Below are positions 17,243 through 26,497 of a stretch of DNA of 64,000 nucleotides, one piece after another. How positions within the stretch are numbered: position 1 is the stretch's first letter; each line of letters starts with the position of its first letter. Origin of the DNA: Rufibacter sp. LB8 (GTDB lineage: Bacteria > Bacteroidota > Bacteroidia > Cytophagales > Hymenobacteraceae); NCBI RefSeq assembly GCF_014876185.1, contig NZ_JADALJ010000001.1, positions 868,001 through 932,000 of the forward strand, read 5' to 3'. The notes under the pieces are model-generated. The model saw only the letters and a list, made by a program, of their open reading frames with translations, searched no databases and was not told the DNA's origin. The position numbers and the translations under genes are program-made.

Positions 17243-17286
17243 TTCCGTTTTCGGGCTCATTTCTGGAAATGAGCCCGAAAACGGAA
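17243..17286 (-). repeat. dispersed palindrome, copy 8 (perfect)
   Basis: C:G variant with 21-nt perfect arms, CTGG centre. It directly abuts the stop codon (17289-17287) of the convergent gene. Confidence 0.9.
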
Positions 17287-17769
17287 TTATAAAGTAAGAG
17301 TATTGGAATCTGTGGGCGGTTTGGAAGTGAAGTTCTGGCTTACCTGGCGCAGTTTGTTTTTGACACCGGCTGCCGTGGGCAAATGCTGGCGCCAGGTTTG
17401 TTCCTGCCACCAGGTCTGCAGCGCGGGGTTTTGCCGGGCCATCTCACTCACCCGCTTCAGCACGAAGGGCAGAATCAAGGCCGCCACGCTGGCCGCCAGG
17501 TTGCTCCTGATGCCCAGATGAATCATCAACCGCACCAACACCAATTCCTTGAGTTCATGGAACAATATCTTGGGCGCTTTTTCCTGTACCTGCCCTTTTA
17601 GAACCTGCGCAGCGTGGGCCAGGTTGCCGTTGCGCACTTCGCGGTCCAGCCAGGTTTCCACCGTTTCGCGGGTCACGTTGACCGCCACTGGAATCTGGGC
17701 GACGGTGAGTCCGGCGGCGTGCAGCACCCGGGCGGCGTAGGCATGGCTTTTTTGCAGGAAAGGAATCAT
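17287..17769 (-). CDS. module protein A1: HTH-like protein of unknown function
   Basis: 160 residues from ATG at 17769, chosen because this start aligns with its paralogue at 18402-18884; the frame is open to 17874. Residues ~8-45 (AARVLHAAGLTVAQIPVAVN, then VTRETVETWLDREV) look like a homeodomain-like or sigma-r4-like helix-turn-helix. The rest is helical: LFHELKELVLVRLMIHLG, VAALILPFVLKRVSEMARQNP and WW near residue 127. I recognise no family. It is divergent from module gene B1 (17901) and shares the same arrangement as the A2/B2 pair 1.1 kb away, implying duplication of the whole module. Confidence 0.7.
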   Translation of the reverse strand: MIPFLQKSHAYAARVLHAAGLTVAQIPVAVNVTRETVETWLDREVRNGNLAHAAQVLKGQVQEKAPKILFHELKELVLVRLMIHLGIRSNLAASVAALILPFVLKRVSEMARQNPALQTWWQEQTWRQHLPTAAGVKNKLRQVSQNFTSKPPTDSNTLTL

Positions 17770-17900
17770 AGGGGTGTGGTTGAAAAGCTCCTTAATCTTT
17801 TTGGCTACGAAAATCTGATAAGTGAGTTGCGCCTCACTAGCCATAACAAAGAAAATAATGGCGCGTACTATCACAGGCCTTTAAAAAAGAGGCACTTATT

Positions 17901-18284
17901 ATGCAGTTCAGCATTTCAGAATTCAAGGAAAGATTAACCCAGGAATGGACGTCCGGCGGAAACCCCATCGCCTTCATTCGGGAGGAAATAAAGAGGGCCG
18001 AAAACACCATCACGGGTGTTTCGCCAAAAACCGGTCAGGCTGATGCGTTTGTGTCAGAGGCCATCCATGACATTGACACCTACATTTTTCAGCTGCAGGA
18101 ATTAATCAGGTTGCATGAGATGGAGCAGCTGGAAATAGGCCACCAAAAAATGTATGAATCTGAGCAGCTGCCCCAAACCGTGACCGAACAACTGGACAAG
18201 TTTGAGGAAAGCTCTAAACTGCACGCCACCCCAGATGATCCCTTGCTTCGGAAAGAATCGCCGCCAGCGGAAAGCACCACCTGA
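17901..18284 (+). CDS. module protein B1: small acidic helical protein
   Basis: 127 residues from ATG at 17901. Predicted all-helical and acidic: ISEFKERLTQEW, IAFIREEIKRAENTITGV, ADAFVSEAIHDIDTYIFQLQEL, then a variable Glu/Gln-rich tail. It is a paralogue of the protein at 18999-19358 (FKERL, I.EE..-AEN, A..FV-EA..-IDTY, L.EL at matching spacing). Divergent from A1 across a 131-bp intergenic region. No known domain is recognised, and it has no signal peptide or membrane helix, so it is probably cytoplasmic. Confidence 0.7.
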   Translation: MQFSISEFKERLTQEWTSGGNPIAFIREEIKRAENTITGVSPKTGQADAFVSEAIHDIDTYIFQLQELIRLHEMEQLEIGHQKMYESEQLPQTVTEQLDKFEESSKLHATPDDPLLRKESPPAESTT

Positions 18285-18290
18285 CAAACT

Positions 18291-18354
18291 GGAAATTTTA
18301 ATAACAGAAAAGGCCGCCAATTTCTTAGCGGCCTTTTCTGTTATTAAAATTTCC
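18291..18354. terminator. long bidirectional terminator hairpin
   Basis: Perfect 27-bp arms running from GGAAATTTTAATAACAG through AAAGGCCGC (18291-18317), with complement 18328-18354, around a 10-base loop. Its last bases (TTCC) are also the first bases of palindrome copy 9, so the two hairpins overlap. It lies between convergent B1 and A2. Confidence 0.85.
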
Positions 18355-18392
18355 GTTTTCGGGCTCATTTTCAGAAATGAGCCCAAAAACAG
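18351..18392 (+). repeat. dispersed palindrome, copy 9
   Basis: TCAG centre. The left arm is intact (TTCCGTTTTCGGGCTCATTT); the right arm has A for G at the covarying position and ends ACAGA. It shares TTCC with the preceding terminator. Confidence 0.85.
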
Positions 18393-18401
18393 AGAGTGTT
18401 C

Positions 18402-18884
18402 TTAGGCATACGCGCCGTTGTCAGAAGCATTGGACCCGGAAAACGTCTGGCCCACCGTCCTGATCTTGGATCTGATGTCTTCTTTGGAAGGCAGGTGTTT
18501 TCTGATGTCTACGTTGTCCCACCACATCTTGAACTTGGGGTTTTTCTGCATGAGTTCTACCATTCGCTTTAAAATGAAAGGCAAAATGATGCCCGCTGTG
18601 GCCGAGGCTTCTGGATAGGGGAGTTGCTGGCGCACAATCAGCTTGGCCACCAACACGTCCTTCAGTTCGTCAAAAAGCAAATGGCAGTCTTTCTCCAGGG
18701 CATCACTTTTCACCATCTGGAACACCAAGGGCAGGTTGCCCTGCTCCATCTCCTGGTGCAGCCAGTTTTCGGCGGTCTCACGGGTAATCTGTATGGTTTG
18801 GGCAATGTGCCGGGGCTCCATTCCTGCTTTTTTCAGCAGCGTGGCGGCTTGCCTTTGGCTTTGGGAAATAAACAAGATAGACAT
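18402..18884 (-). CDS. module protein A2: HTH-like paralogue of A1
   Basis: 160 residues, the same length as A1 and alignable without large gaps: TRETAENWL against TRETVETWL, LFDELKDVLVAKL against LFHELKELVLVRL, ILPFILKRMVELMQKNP against ILPFVLKRVSEMARQNP. N-terminal HTH-like segment AATLLKKAGMEPRHIAQTIQ, then ITRETAENWL. Divergent from B2 (18999) as A1 is from B1, and convergent with B1 over a strong terminator. The divergence between the copies suggests an old duplication. DNA binding is inferred from the HTH pattern only. Confidence 0.7.
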   Translation of the reverse strand: MSILFISQSQRQAATLLKKAGMEPRHIAQTIQITRETAENWLHQEMEQGNLPLVFQMVKSDALEKDCHLLFDELKDVLVAKLIVRQQLPYPEASATAGIILPFILKRMVELMQKNPKFKMWWDNVDIRKHLPSKEDIRSKIRTVGQTFSGSNASDNGAYA

Positions 18885-18998
18885 AGGATCTCAGGTTTAG
18901 GTCCTTTCTACTACGCTAAGCACCGGTTCAGAGTTTATGAAAACGAAGAACTAGGGCCGGTAACTTCCGTAGAGCCTTACTCACAAGACCTTACCACC

Positions 18999-19358
18999 AT
19001 GGAATTAGACATTGACAATTTCAAAGAACGCCTGCAGAAGCAAGTAGCCAATGGCCGTTCGGGTGCCCAGTACATCGGCGAGGAAGTACACAAGGCCGAA
19101 AACCTGAAGGTAGGCCTGACGGAGGAGATGGACCATGCGGCAGATTTTGTCACCGAGGCTAGCAACAAGATTGACACCTATGTCTTGCACCTGCATGAAC
19201 TGGCCAAAGCTTATCCGCTTTCTGATTTTGACCTGGACCAGCGCACCGCCTTAAAAGATGACGCCATACAAACCGAAATAAAAAAGCAGGTGCAGAAACT
19301 GGAAGAAGAAACAGACAACACCGCCGAAGACCGAATATCGCCCCTGGACCTGTCCTGA
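18999..19358 (+). CDS. module protein B2: small acidic helical paralogue of B1
   Basis: 119 residues from ATG at 18999, which aligns with the B1 start; the frame extends upstream to 18624 only as a shadow of A2. Sequence MELDIDNFKERLQKQVANG, then IGEEVHKAENLKVGLTEEMD, HAADFVTEASNKIDTYVLHL. The tail is acidic (KLEEETDNTAEDR). All-helical, cytoplasmic, no family recognised. The next gene, ispG, is on the same strand 104 bases downstream with its own possible promoter (TACTTTTA). Confidence 0.7.
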   Translation: MELDIDNFKERLQKQVANGRSGAQYIGEEVHKAENLKVGLTEEMDHAADFVTEASNKIDTYVLHLHELAKAYPLSDFDLDQRTALKDDAIQTEIKKQVQKLEEETDNTAEDRISPLDLS

Positions 19359-19462
19359 GCAGGAAAAACCGTTACTCAAAAAAAGATGCTACTTTTACAG
19401 TAAAACCCGCTGAACATTCTGCTTTGGCCCGTGGTTTAGGTAATAAGAACGCAGCTTTTTAC

Positions 19463-21448
19463 ATGAACACTTCCTCTGGTACCCTTGGCGGCCTTTACTG
19501 CCCCAGTCTAACTGATTACACCCGTCGCCTTTCCCGAGAAGTCCGTATTGGGGACCTCGCCATGGGCGGAAATAACCCTATACGCGTGCAATCCATGACC
19601 ACGGTTGACACCATGGACACCCTGGGTTCTGTGGAACAGGTCATTAAAATGGTGGAGGCCGGTTGTGAATACGTGCGCATTACCGCGCCCAGCGTGAAAG
19701 AGGCTGAAAACCTGGGAGTGATTAAAAATGAACTTCGGGCCCGAGGTTACTCGGTTCCGTTGATCGCCGACATCCATTTCACGCCCAACGCCGCCGAACT
19801 GGCCGCGCGCCTGGTAGAGAAAGTACGCGTGAACCCCGGCAACTACGCTGATAAAAAGAAATTCCAAGTTATTGACTACACAGATGTTACCTACCAAGCC
19901 GAGCTGGACCGCATTAGGGAACGCTTCACGCCGCTGGTGAACATCTGCAAAGAATACGGCACGGCTATGCGCATTGGCACCAACCACGGTTCGCTCTCTG
20001 ACCGGATCCTGAGCCGCTACGGAGATACGCCGCTGGGCATGGTGGAAAGCGCCCTGGAGTTCTTGCGCATCTGCGAGGACCTGAACTATTATGATGTGGT
20101 CCTTTCCATGAAAGCCAGCAATACCCAGGTCATGGTCCAGGCCTACCGGCTCTTGGTGCAGAAACTGGAAACCGAAGGCTTGCAACCGTACCCCTTGCAT
20201 TTAGGCGTAACCGAAGCCGGGGAAGGCGAGGACGGCCGTATAAAATCTGCCGTAGGCATCGGCACGTTGCTGGAAGACGGTTTGGGCGACACGGTACGCG
20301 TTTCGTTGACGGAGGCGCCAGAATTGGAAGCACCCGTAGCCAAAATGCTCATTGACCGCTATACTTCCCGCGCCGGGCACACGCCTATCATGCCCGTTGA
20401 AAAACTGCCCTATAACCCGTTCCAATACCACCGGCGCGAAACCCGTGAAGTCCTGAACCTGGGCGGCCACAATGTGCCGCGCGTAGTGGCAGACTTGAGC
20501 CGACTGCCTGAGATTACCTTTGAGGATCTTCGGCCTATTGGTCATATCTATTCTCCGGCCCTGGATAAATTCCACATGAGTGACCAAGGGGCCGATTTTG
20601 TCTATTCCGGAAGCGCGCCCATTTTGTTCATGCTGCCCAACGGCCTGAAGGAAATTCTGGACTATACCGCCTGGCTAGAAGCCGAGAAACGCGACGACCG
20701 CTACCCGCTCTACACCGCCATGCAGTTTGAGACGGCAGACACCTGGCACGCGCAGCTGAACTTCGTGCAAGTATCCTTCGGGCAACTAACGCATGATTTC
20801 ATTGAAACGCTGCACAACCGCCCAGACGTGGTCCTGCTGCTGGAAACCGAAAACACACACGCCATGCCGGAGCAGCGCCGAGCCTTCATGCGTCTACTAA
20901 ACCAAGCACAACCTGTTCCGGTCATCATAAAACGTTCCTACGAAGACCTCACCGACGAGCAGGTGCAACTCTACGCCGCCACCGACGTGGGCGGTCTCCT
21001 GATTGATGGCCTGGGCGACGGAATCATGCTCAGCACTCAGGACTTAAGCCACCGGAGCAAAGAGGAATGGGGCTTTACCCTAGATGGACTGAACAAACTG
21101 GCCTTCGGGATTTTGCAGGCAGCCCGCACGCGCATGAGCAAAACCGAGTACATCAGTTGCCCCAGCTGCGGCCGTACCTTGTTTGACCTGCAGGAAACCA
21201 CCGCCATGATCAGAAAACGTACAGATCATTTAAAGGGCGTGAAGATTGGCATTATGGGCTGCATTGTGAACGGTCCTGGTGAAATGGCAGATGCAGATTA
21301 TGGATACGTTGGGGTTGGCAAAGGCAAAATCGCCCTGTACCGTGGCCAGACTGTGATCAAGAAATCTGTGCCAGAGGAGCGAGCTGTGGATGAGTTGATA
21401 GAGTTGATTAGGGAAGACGGGAATTGGATTGAACCGCTTCGGGCATAA
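19463..21448 (+). CDS. ispG: 4-hydroxy-3-methylbut-2-enyl diphosphate synthase (long-form IspG)
   Basis: 661 residues from ATG at 19463 (an in-frame TTG at 19424 is the alternative). This is the long, three-domain IspG found in Bacteroidota, Chlamydiae and plants, with a ~250-residue insert between the TIM barrel and the Fe-S domain. It catalyses the penultimate step of the MEP isoprenoid pathway. Visible: RLSREVRIGDLAMGGNNPIRVQSMTT at the N-terminus, LIADIHFTPNAA, GTNHGSLSDRIL, and the [4Fe-4S] ligands in SCPSCGRTLFDL (~C561, C564) and MGCIVNGPGEM (~C595), followed by DYGYVG. Single gene; the next gene begins 10 bases after its stop. Confidence 0.95.
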   Translation: MNTSSGTLGGLYCPSLTDYTRRLSREVRIGDLAMGGNNPIRVQSMTTVDTMDTLGSVEQVIKMVEAGCEYVRITAPSVKEAENLGVIKNELRARGYSVPLIADIHFTPNAAELAARLVEKVRVNPGNYADKKKFQVIDYTDVTYQAELDRIRERFTPLVNICKEYGTAMRIGTNHGSLSDRILSRYGDTPLGMVESALEFLRICEDLNYYDVVLSMKASNTQVMVQAYRLLVQKLETEGLQPYPLHLGVTEAGEGEDGRIKSAVGIGTLLEDGLGDTVRVSLTEAPELEAPVAKMLIDRYTSRAGHTPIMPVEKLPYNPFQYHRRETREVLNLGGHNVPRVVADLSRLPEITFEDLRPIGHIYSPALDKFHMSDQGADFVYSGSAPILFMLPNGLKEILDYTAWLEAEKRDDRYPLYTAMQFETADTWHAQLNFVQVSFGQLTHDFIETLHNRPDVVLLLETENTHAMPEQRRAFMRLLNQAQPVPVIIKRSYEDLTDEQVQLYAATDVGGLLIDGLGDGIMLSTQDLSHRSKEEWGFTLDGLNKLAFGILQAARTRMSKTEYISCPSCGRTLFDLQETTAMIRKRTDHLKGVKIGIMGCIVNGPGEMADADYGYVGVGKGKIALYRGQTVIKKSVPEERAVDELIELIREDGNWIEPLRA

Positions 21449-21458
21449 TCATAAGAAT

Positions 21459-22529
21459 ATGATATTGTCCCACCAAGCCCAGATGGTTAATAACCTTCCT
21501 CAACCTGCCAGTCATTCGTTCGAAGAAGAAAGATATATCTACAGCAATGTGAGGGTATTCGCTGCTTTTTCTGTTTTACTTGGGCACGCAGCAGGTCCAT
21601 TGTTAAGCTCATTTACGACCTTTAATAAAGGTGAGTGGTGGATAGGGAATTTATATGTTTCGTTTTTCAGGTCAGGTCTGCCATTGTTCCTTTTTCTAAC
21701 AGGTGCTCTATTGTTGCCAAAAGCCAACGATTTAACATTTGTTCTTAAAAGATTTAAAAGAATTTTAATACCAGCCTTGATTTGGAACTTGGTTTACGCG
21801 TTTTTAAGTAAAGACCCAGAAATATCAGGAAGGGTCAATGACTTTTCTGTGCTATTTTCTAATAATTCTTACCATCTATGGTTTGTATACGTGATGCTGC
21901 TGGTGTATCTATTCATGCCTTTTTTATTTATGCTGGCACAGAGTTCCTATACAAAATGGGTTGTAATCTATACACTATTTTATTTAATATTGTTGGTGGT
22001 GTATGTCTATTATAGACCTATTTTTAAAAGCTATACGGGTTTATATTATGGAATCCATGCATTTGTATATGGATATTACATCTTAATAGGTTTTAAACTT
22101 CTAAAATGGGCATATAACAAAAGTATTGTTCTAGGCCTTTCTCTTTTTTTTGGGGGATTCCTGTTAAGCTTAATTGGTTCGTATTTGGTTCTGGATGAAC
22201 AACATGCCATGCATAGATTATTGCATAATAGCTTTAATTTACATATATTCTTAAAAGCTATAGGAGCATTTATTCTTATAAAGAACATAACAAAGCTACT
22301 TCCTTTAAATTTGAACAGAATTTTTGATAGGCTTGGCAATTATTGTTTTGGCGTTTATTTAATACATCCTTTGGTTTTTAACTATTCGTTCCTTTACAAG
22401 TTTGGGTCTGAATATCATTTTAGTGACCATTTTTTTCTGGTGGCACTGAATTCAATTATCTGTTTTTTACTTTCCCTACTGATAGTGTTTATGTTTAGTA
22501 AAATACCTAGCGGAAAGTATTTATATTAA
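21459..22529 (+). CDS. acyltransferase family 3 membrane protein (OafA/WecH-like)
   Basis: 356 residues from ATG at 21459; a TTG at 21429 would overlap ispG. About ten membrane helices. The N-terminus ERYIYSNVRVFAAFSVLLGHAAGPL carries the conserved early-helix Arg and His of the acyltransferase_3 family, followed by SGLPLFLFLTGALLLPK and LKRFKRILIPALIWNLVYAF. Such proteins O-acetylate or acylate surface polysaccharides or peptides. The gene is clearly more AT-rich than ispG and leuS on either side, suggesting horizontal transfer. No polysaccharide genes surround it. Confidence 0.8.
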   Translation: MILSHQAQMVNNLPQPASHSFEEERYIYSNVRVFAAFSVLLGHAAGPLLSSFTTFNKGEWWIGNLYVSFFRSGLPLFLFLTGALLLPKANDLTFVLKRFKRILIPALIWNLVYAFLSKDPEISGRVNDFSVLFSNNSYHLWFVYVMLLVYLFMPFLFMLAQSSYTKWVVIYTLFYLILLVVYVYYRPIFKSYTGLYYGIHAFVYGYYILIGFKLLKWAYNKSIVLGLSLFFGGFLLSLIGSYLVLDEQHAMHRLLHNSFNLHIFLKAIGAFILIKNITKLLPLNLNRIFDRLGNYCFGVYLIHPLVFNYSFLYKFGSEYHFSDHFFLVALNSIICFLLSLLIVFMFSKIPSGKYLY

Positions 22530-22546
22530 TAACTGATTGTACGCTT

Positions 22547-22717
22547 ATGAAAGGCTTATTTGATTTTACTGAAGTGGCTACTTATTTCTTCCGGAAAAAG
22601 GATCCCAACCGCAAGACAAATTTCAACCTGCGGACCATGCACCTGATTAATAAAATTTCCATGATCATGTTCCTGTGTGGTCTGGTGTATTTGGTGATTA
22701 AATTAATGACGCGCTAA
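22547..22717 (+). CDS. 56-aa membrane protein, DUF6728-like
   Basis: Short gene from ATG at 22547: KGLFDFTEVATYFFRKKD, then PNRKTNFNLRTMHLINKISM, then a single hydrophobic helix IMFLCGLVYLVIKL ending MTR. I recall small Cytophagales proteins of this form (DUF6728). The R/K-rich middle followed by one helix suggests an inner-membrane protein with the N-terminus inside. It lies 17 bases after the acyltransferase and a small palindrome (AATCACA/TGTGATT, 22716-22731) overlaps its stop codon. Base composition returns to the genome norm here. Confidence 0.6.
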   Translation: MKGLFDFTEVATYFFRKKDPNRKTNFNLRTMHLINKISMIMFLCGLVYLVIKLMTR

Positions 22718-22731
22718 TCACAACTGTGATT

Positions 22732-22775
22732 TTCCGTTTTTGGCTTCGTTTTCAGAAATGAGCCCCAAAACGGAA
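22732..22775 (+). repeat. dispersed palindrome, copy 10
   Basis: TCAG centre, divergent left arm (GTTTTTGGCTTCGTTTT), intact right arm (AAATGAGCCCCAAAACGGAA). This copy is the closest match to the hisA-embedded sequence. Confidence 0.85.
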
Positions 22776-22848
22776 TTTGACCAGTTGTTTATAAACTTTG
22801 TGGACTCAGGCTTTTGGCGGTTTCTGCATTTCCTGTATTTTGGCGGGC

Positions 22849-23211
22849 ATGAACATAGAGGAATTCAGAGAGTATTGCCTAAGCAAACCCCACGCGGAGG
22901 AGACCACGCCCTTTGGGGAAGACAATCTGGTGTACAAAGTGGCCGGCAAGATGTTCGCCATGTGTACGCTTAACTCGTATGCCGAGGGCGTGAACCTGAA
23001 ATGTGACCCGGAACGGGCAGCCGAACTCCGGGAACAGTACCCCGCCATAAAGCCCGGTTTCCACATGAATAAAAAGCACTGGAACACGGTCTTGCCCGAG
23101 GCCTTCTTGCCCATGGGCCTGCTGCCTGAATTGATAGACCATTCCTATGATCTGGTGGTGCAAGGCTTGCCCAGGAAAGTGCGGCAAGAATTGGAACAGC
23201 TCAACGGCTAA
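22849..23211 (+). CDS. MmcQ/YjbR family DNA-binding-like protein
   Basis: 120 residues from ATG at 22849 (the frame is open to 22798). Typical YjbR layout: MNIEEFREYCLSKPHAEETTPFGEDNLVYKVAGKMFAM, then NLKCDPERAAELREQYPAIKPGFHMNKKHWNTV, then LIDHSYDLVVQGLPRKVR. The fold is the CyaY-like double-wing fold; DNA binding was proposed for the family but its cellular role is not established. Cytoplasmic. It is terminated by a 20-bp-stem hairpin at 23228-23271. Confidence 0.85.
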   Translation: MNIEEFREYCLSKPHAEETTPFGEDNLVYKVAGKMFAMCTLNSYAEGVNLKCDPERAAELREQYPAIKPGFHMNKKHWNTVLPEAFLPMGLLPELIDHSYDLVVQGLPRKVRQELEQLNG

Positions 23212-23227
23212 CATAGAAACTTAATAC

Positions 23228-23271
23228 AAAACAAGAGCGCCTGATTTCCACAAATCAGGCGCTCTTGTTTT
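23228..23271. terminator. bidirectional intrinsic terminator
   Basis: Near-perfect 20-bp stem (AAAACAAGAGCGCCTGATTT and complement) with a 4-base loop, between convergent yjbR-like and leuS. It runs directly into palindrome copy 11. Confidence 0.9.
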
Positions 23272-23311
23272 TCCGTTTTCGGGCTCATTTCTGGAAATGA
23301 GCCCGAAAACG
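23271..23311 (-). repeat. dispersed palindrome, copy 11
   Basis: C:G variant, CTGG centre. The right end AAAACG touches the leuS stop codon (23314-23312), so the last base pair is truncated by coding sequence. Confidence 0.9.
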
Positions 23312-26083
23312 CTAAATCACTACGTTCACAATCTTGCCGGGCACCACAATCACTTTCTTGACTGGTTTGCCTTCCAGCAGTTTCTGCACTTGATCTGATG
23401 CCAAAACGGCCTGTTCCACTTCCTCTTTGCTGGCTTTCAAGTCAAAGGTCATTTTGCTTTTCACCTTGCCGTTCACCGAAATTGGATAGTCAAACGTGCT
23501 CTCGGTGAGGTATTCTTCCTTCCAAGCTGGGAAAGCAGCATAGGTGATGCTTTCAGTGTGGCCCAGACGGTTCCAAAGTTCCTCGGTGATGTGAGGCGCG
23601 AAGGAGGATAACGTAACGGTCAACGGTTCCAGAATGGCACGTTTCTTAGTTTTCAAGGCTGAGAGTTCGTTTACGCAAATCATGAACTGGCTCACGCTAG
23701 TCCCGAAGGAGAAGCGCTCAATGTCTTCCTCCACTTTCTTGATGGTCTTGTGCAGCGCCTTCAGCTCGGCGGGAGTAGGTGCTTCCTCGGTCACGGCCCA
23801 GTGGCCTTGCTCGTCATAGAACAGTTTCCAGAAGCGGCGCAGGAATTTATACACGCCGTCCATGCCATTGGTGTTCCAGGGCTTGAATTGCTCCAGCGGT
23901 CCCAGGAACATTTCGTACATGCGCAGCGTGTCAGCGCCGTATTCTTCCACCAGTTTGTCAGGGCTGACCACATTGTGCTTGGACTTCGACATTTTCTCAA
24001 TTTCAACGCCCACGAGGTATTTGCCGTCTTCCAAGATAAACTCCGCGTTGGCGTAATCTGGGCGCCAGGCTTTGAAGCGCTCCAAATCCAGCACATCGTT
24101 CTCCACTATGTTCACGTCCACATGCAAGGCGGTTACCTCGTGTTCAGCTTTAAGGCCGGCAGATACAAAGGTGTTGGTGTCTTTGATGCGGTACACAAAG
24201 TTAGACCTACCCTGAATCATCCCCTGGTTGATCAACTTTTTGAAGGGCTCATCCTGGTTTACTAACCCAAGGTCAAAGAGGAATTTGTTCCAGAAGCGGG
24301 AGTAGAGGAGATGGCCCGTAGCGTGCTCTGAACCACCAATATATAAGTCCACGTTTTGCCAATAATCAATGGCTTCTTTGCTCGCGAATTCACTGTCATT
24401 CTGGGCGTCCATGTAGCGGTACCAGTACCAGCTGGAGCCGGCCCAGCCGGGCATGGTGCTCAACTCGTACTCAAATTCGCCGCGGTATTTCCAGTCCTGC
24501 GCGCGGCCCAATGGTGGCTCTCCGGTTTCAGTGGGCAAATAAGCATCTACCTCCGGCAATACCAGCGGTAACTCGCTTTCATCCAAAAGTTGTGGGATGC
24601 CGCCTTTGTAATATACCGGCACCGGCTCGCCCCAATAGCGCTGCCGGCCAAACACGGCGTCACGCATCCTGAAGTTGATGCGGGCTTTTCCTACGCCCAA
24701 TTCTTCGGCACGCTGAATGCCGGCGGTAATGGCGTCTTTCACATCCAGCCCGTTCAGAAAACCGGAATTGATGATTTTCCCTTCTTTGGCGATGTGTGCT
24801 TCTTTAGATAAATCTCCTCCAGCCACAACTTCCGGGATTGGTAGGTTGAATTTCTTCGCGAAGGCGTAGTCACGGGTATCATGCCCCGGTACGGCCATTA
24901 CGGCGCCGGTGCCGTAGCCGGCCAGCACGTAATCTGCTATCCAAACCGGTACTTTTTCTCCGGAGATAGGATTGATGGCATACGCGCCCGTGAACGTGCC
25001 CGTCACTGATTTTACATCAGACATGCGGTCGCGCTCTGAGCGGTTCTTGGCCCAGGTGACGTATTCTTCCACCTCAGCGCGTTGTTCCGGCGAGGTAATT
25101 TCAGCTACGAATTCATGCTCCGGCGCCAGCACCACAAAACTCACCCCAAAAATAGTGTCAATGCGGGTGGTGAAGACCGTAATGTGCTTGTGGTCATGGC
25201 CTTCCAGCTGGAACCGTAATTCCGCGCCCACAGATTTCCCGATCCAGTTGCGTTGCATCTCTTTCACCGGCTCAGGCCAATCTATGGTGTCCAGGCCCTG
25301 CAACAGACGCTCAGCGTAGGCCGTGATGCGCATCATCCATTGCTTCATCAATTTGCGCTCCACAGGATAACCGCCGCGCTCAGAGACGCCGTCTTTCACT
25401 TCGTCATTGGCCAACACGGTTCCCAACTGAGGGCACCAGTTCACCACCGCTTCTGACAAAAAGGTCAGTCTGTATTTCAGCAGGAAATCTTGTTGCTCTT
25501 TCTCAGATAAACGGGCCCAGGCATCAGCGGTCACGTGCGGGGTGTCTTCGTCGCAGGCGGCGTTTACGTGGGCGTTGCCGCGTTGCGCCAGTTCAGTTAC
25601 CAACGTGTCAATGGGCTCCGCTTTAGAAGTGGCATAATTGTACCAGCTGTTGAACAACTGCATGAAAATCCACTGGGTCCATTTGTAGTAGCTGGGGTCT
25701 GACGTGCGCACTTCGCGGTCCCAGTCAAAGGAAAAGCCCAGGTTGTTCAGTTGCTCAATGTAGCGGGCAATGTTCTCTTTGGTGGTCACGGCCGGGTGCT
25801 GCCCGGTCTGAATAGCGTACTGCTCGGCGGGCAATCCGAAGGAATCAAAACCCATGGGGTGCAGCACGTTGAACCCTTTCAGGCGCTTGTACCGGCTTAC
25901 AATGTCTGAGGCGATGTACCCCAGCGGGTGCCCCACGTGCAGACCCGCGCCGCTGGGGTACGGGAACATGTCCAGGGAGTAGAACTTCGGTTTGCTGGGG
26001 TCAATCTCGGTTTTGAAGGTTTTGTTTTCGCTCCAGAAGCGCTGCCACTTCTGCTCAATGCTTCGGTAATCGTACTCAGACAT
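23312..26083 (-). CDS. leuS: leucine--tRNA ligase
   Basis: 923 residues from the ATG at 26083 ([16 protein letters not shown] follows). An upstream frame to 26155 is open but unlikely to be translated because it contains the -7 element. Class I synthetase: HIGH motif in [16 protein letters not shown] (~residues 40-55), the CP1 editing domain with its conserved [14 protein letters not shown], and the KMSKS motif in [13 protein letters not shown] (~690). The C-terminus ends [11 protein letters not shown] Bacteroidota-type insertion follows the early Rossmann part ([28 protein letters not shown], in two pieces). Essential cytoplasmic enzyme, single-gene transcript. Confidence 0.95.
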   Translation of the reverse strand: MSEYDYRSIEQKWQRFWSENKTFKTEIDPSKPKFYSLDMFPYPSGAGLHVGHPLGYIASDIVSRYKRLKGFNVLHPMGFDSFGLPAEQYAIQTGQHPAVTTKENIARYIEQLNNLGFSFDWDREVRTSDPSYYKWTQWIFMQLFNSWYNYATSKAEPIDTLVTELAQRGNAHVNAACDEDTPHVTADAWARLSEKEQQDFLLKYRLTFLSEAVVNWCPQLGTVLANDEVKDGVSERGGYPVERKLMKQWMMRITAYAERLLQGLDTIDWPEPVKEMQRNWIGKSVGAELRFQLEGHDHKHITVFTTRIDTIFGVSFVVLAPEHEFVAEITSPEQRAEVEEYVTWAKNRSERDRMSDVKSVTGTFTGAYAINPISGEKVPVWIADYVLAGYGTGAVMAVPGHDTRDYAFAKKFNLPIPEVVAGGDLSKEAHIAKEGKIINSGFLNGLDVKDAITAGIQRAEELGVGKARINFRMRDAVFGRQRYWGEPVPVYYKGGIPQLLDESELPLVLPEVDAYLPTETGEPPLGRAQDWKYRGEFEYELSTMPGWAGSSWYWYRYMDAQNDSEFASKEAIDYWQNVDLYIGGSEHATGHLLYSRFWNKFLFDLGLVNQDEPFKKLINQGMIQGRSNFVYRIKDTNTFVSAGLKAEHEVTALHVDVNIVENDVLDLERFKAWRPDYANAEFILEDGKYLVGVEIEKMSKSKHNVVSPDKLVEEYGADTLRMYEMFLGPLEQFKPWNTNGMDGVYKFLRRFWKLFYDEQGHWAVTEEAPTPAELKALHKTIKKVEEDIERFSFGTSVSQFMICVNELSALKTKKRAILEPLTVTLSSFAPHITEELWNRLGHTESITYAAFPAWKEEYLTESTFDYPISVNGKVKSKMTFDLKASKEEVEQAVLASDQVQKLLEGKPVKKVIVVPGKIVNVVI

Positions 26084-26195
26084 GTATAGCTGGTTGTAAT
26101 GTACAGGTTCAACAGCCCAAAAAGGCCTAAAGCAAAAGTAAGAGAATTTCGGCAAAAAGCTTGAATAGAAACTTGGAGATAGGGAGATGCTGGGA

Positions 26196-26240
26196 TTTTC
26201 GTTTTCAGGCTCTATTCTGAAAATGAAGCCGAAAACGGAA
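26196..26240 (-). repeat. dispersed palindrome, copy 12 (degenerate)
   Basis: CTGA centre. The right arm AAATGAAGCCGAAAACGGAA carries the divergent GAAGCC form expected in this orientation; the left arm is also decayed. Confidence 0.7.
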
Positions 26241-26497
26241 TCGCTGAAATTCCTTCTTCCACTGAGAAAGGGCTTGGGGTAGGTTATTTGTTTTCAAGTA
26301 ATTTCCCAAAACCCGCTGGAGCGAGTATCCAGACTCGCCGGGGGCCACTATCTGGAACTATCGAGAAGGTAGTCTGGAGATTACCCGTTATCAATAGTAA
26401 CGAATCTGGAGACGCACGCCAGGGAACAGGTAATCATCTTTTTTAGAGATTTCCCTCATCCTAACCTTCACCCAGCCAGAGTAGGGCCTGTGTTTTT

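Noticed and set aside
22740-22973. Plus-strand ORF beginning inside palindrome copy 10
   Set aside because: It starts with repeat sequence and overlaps the YjbR-like gene in another frame; a shadow frame.
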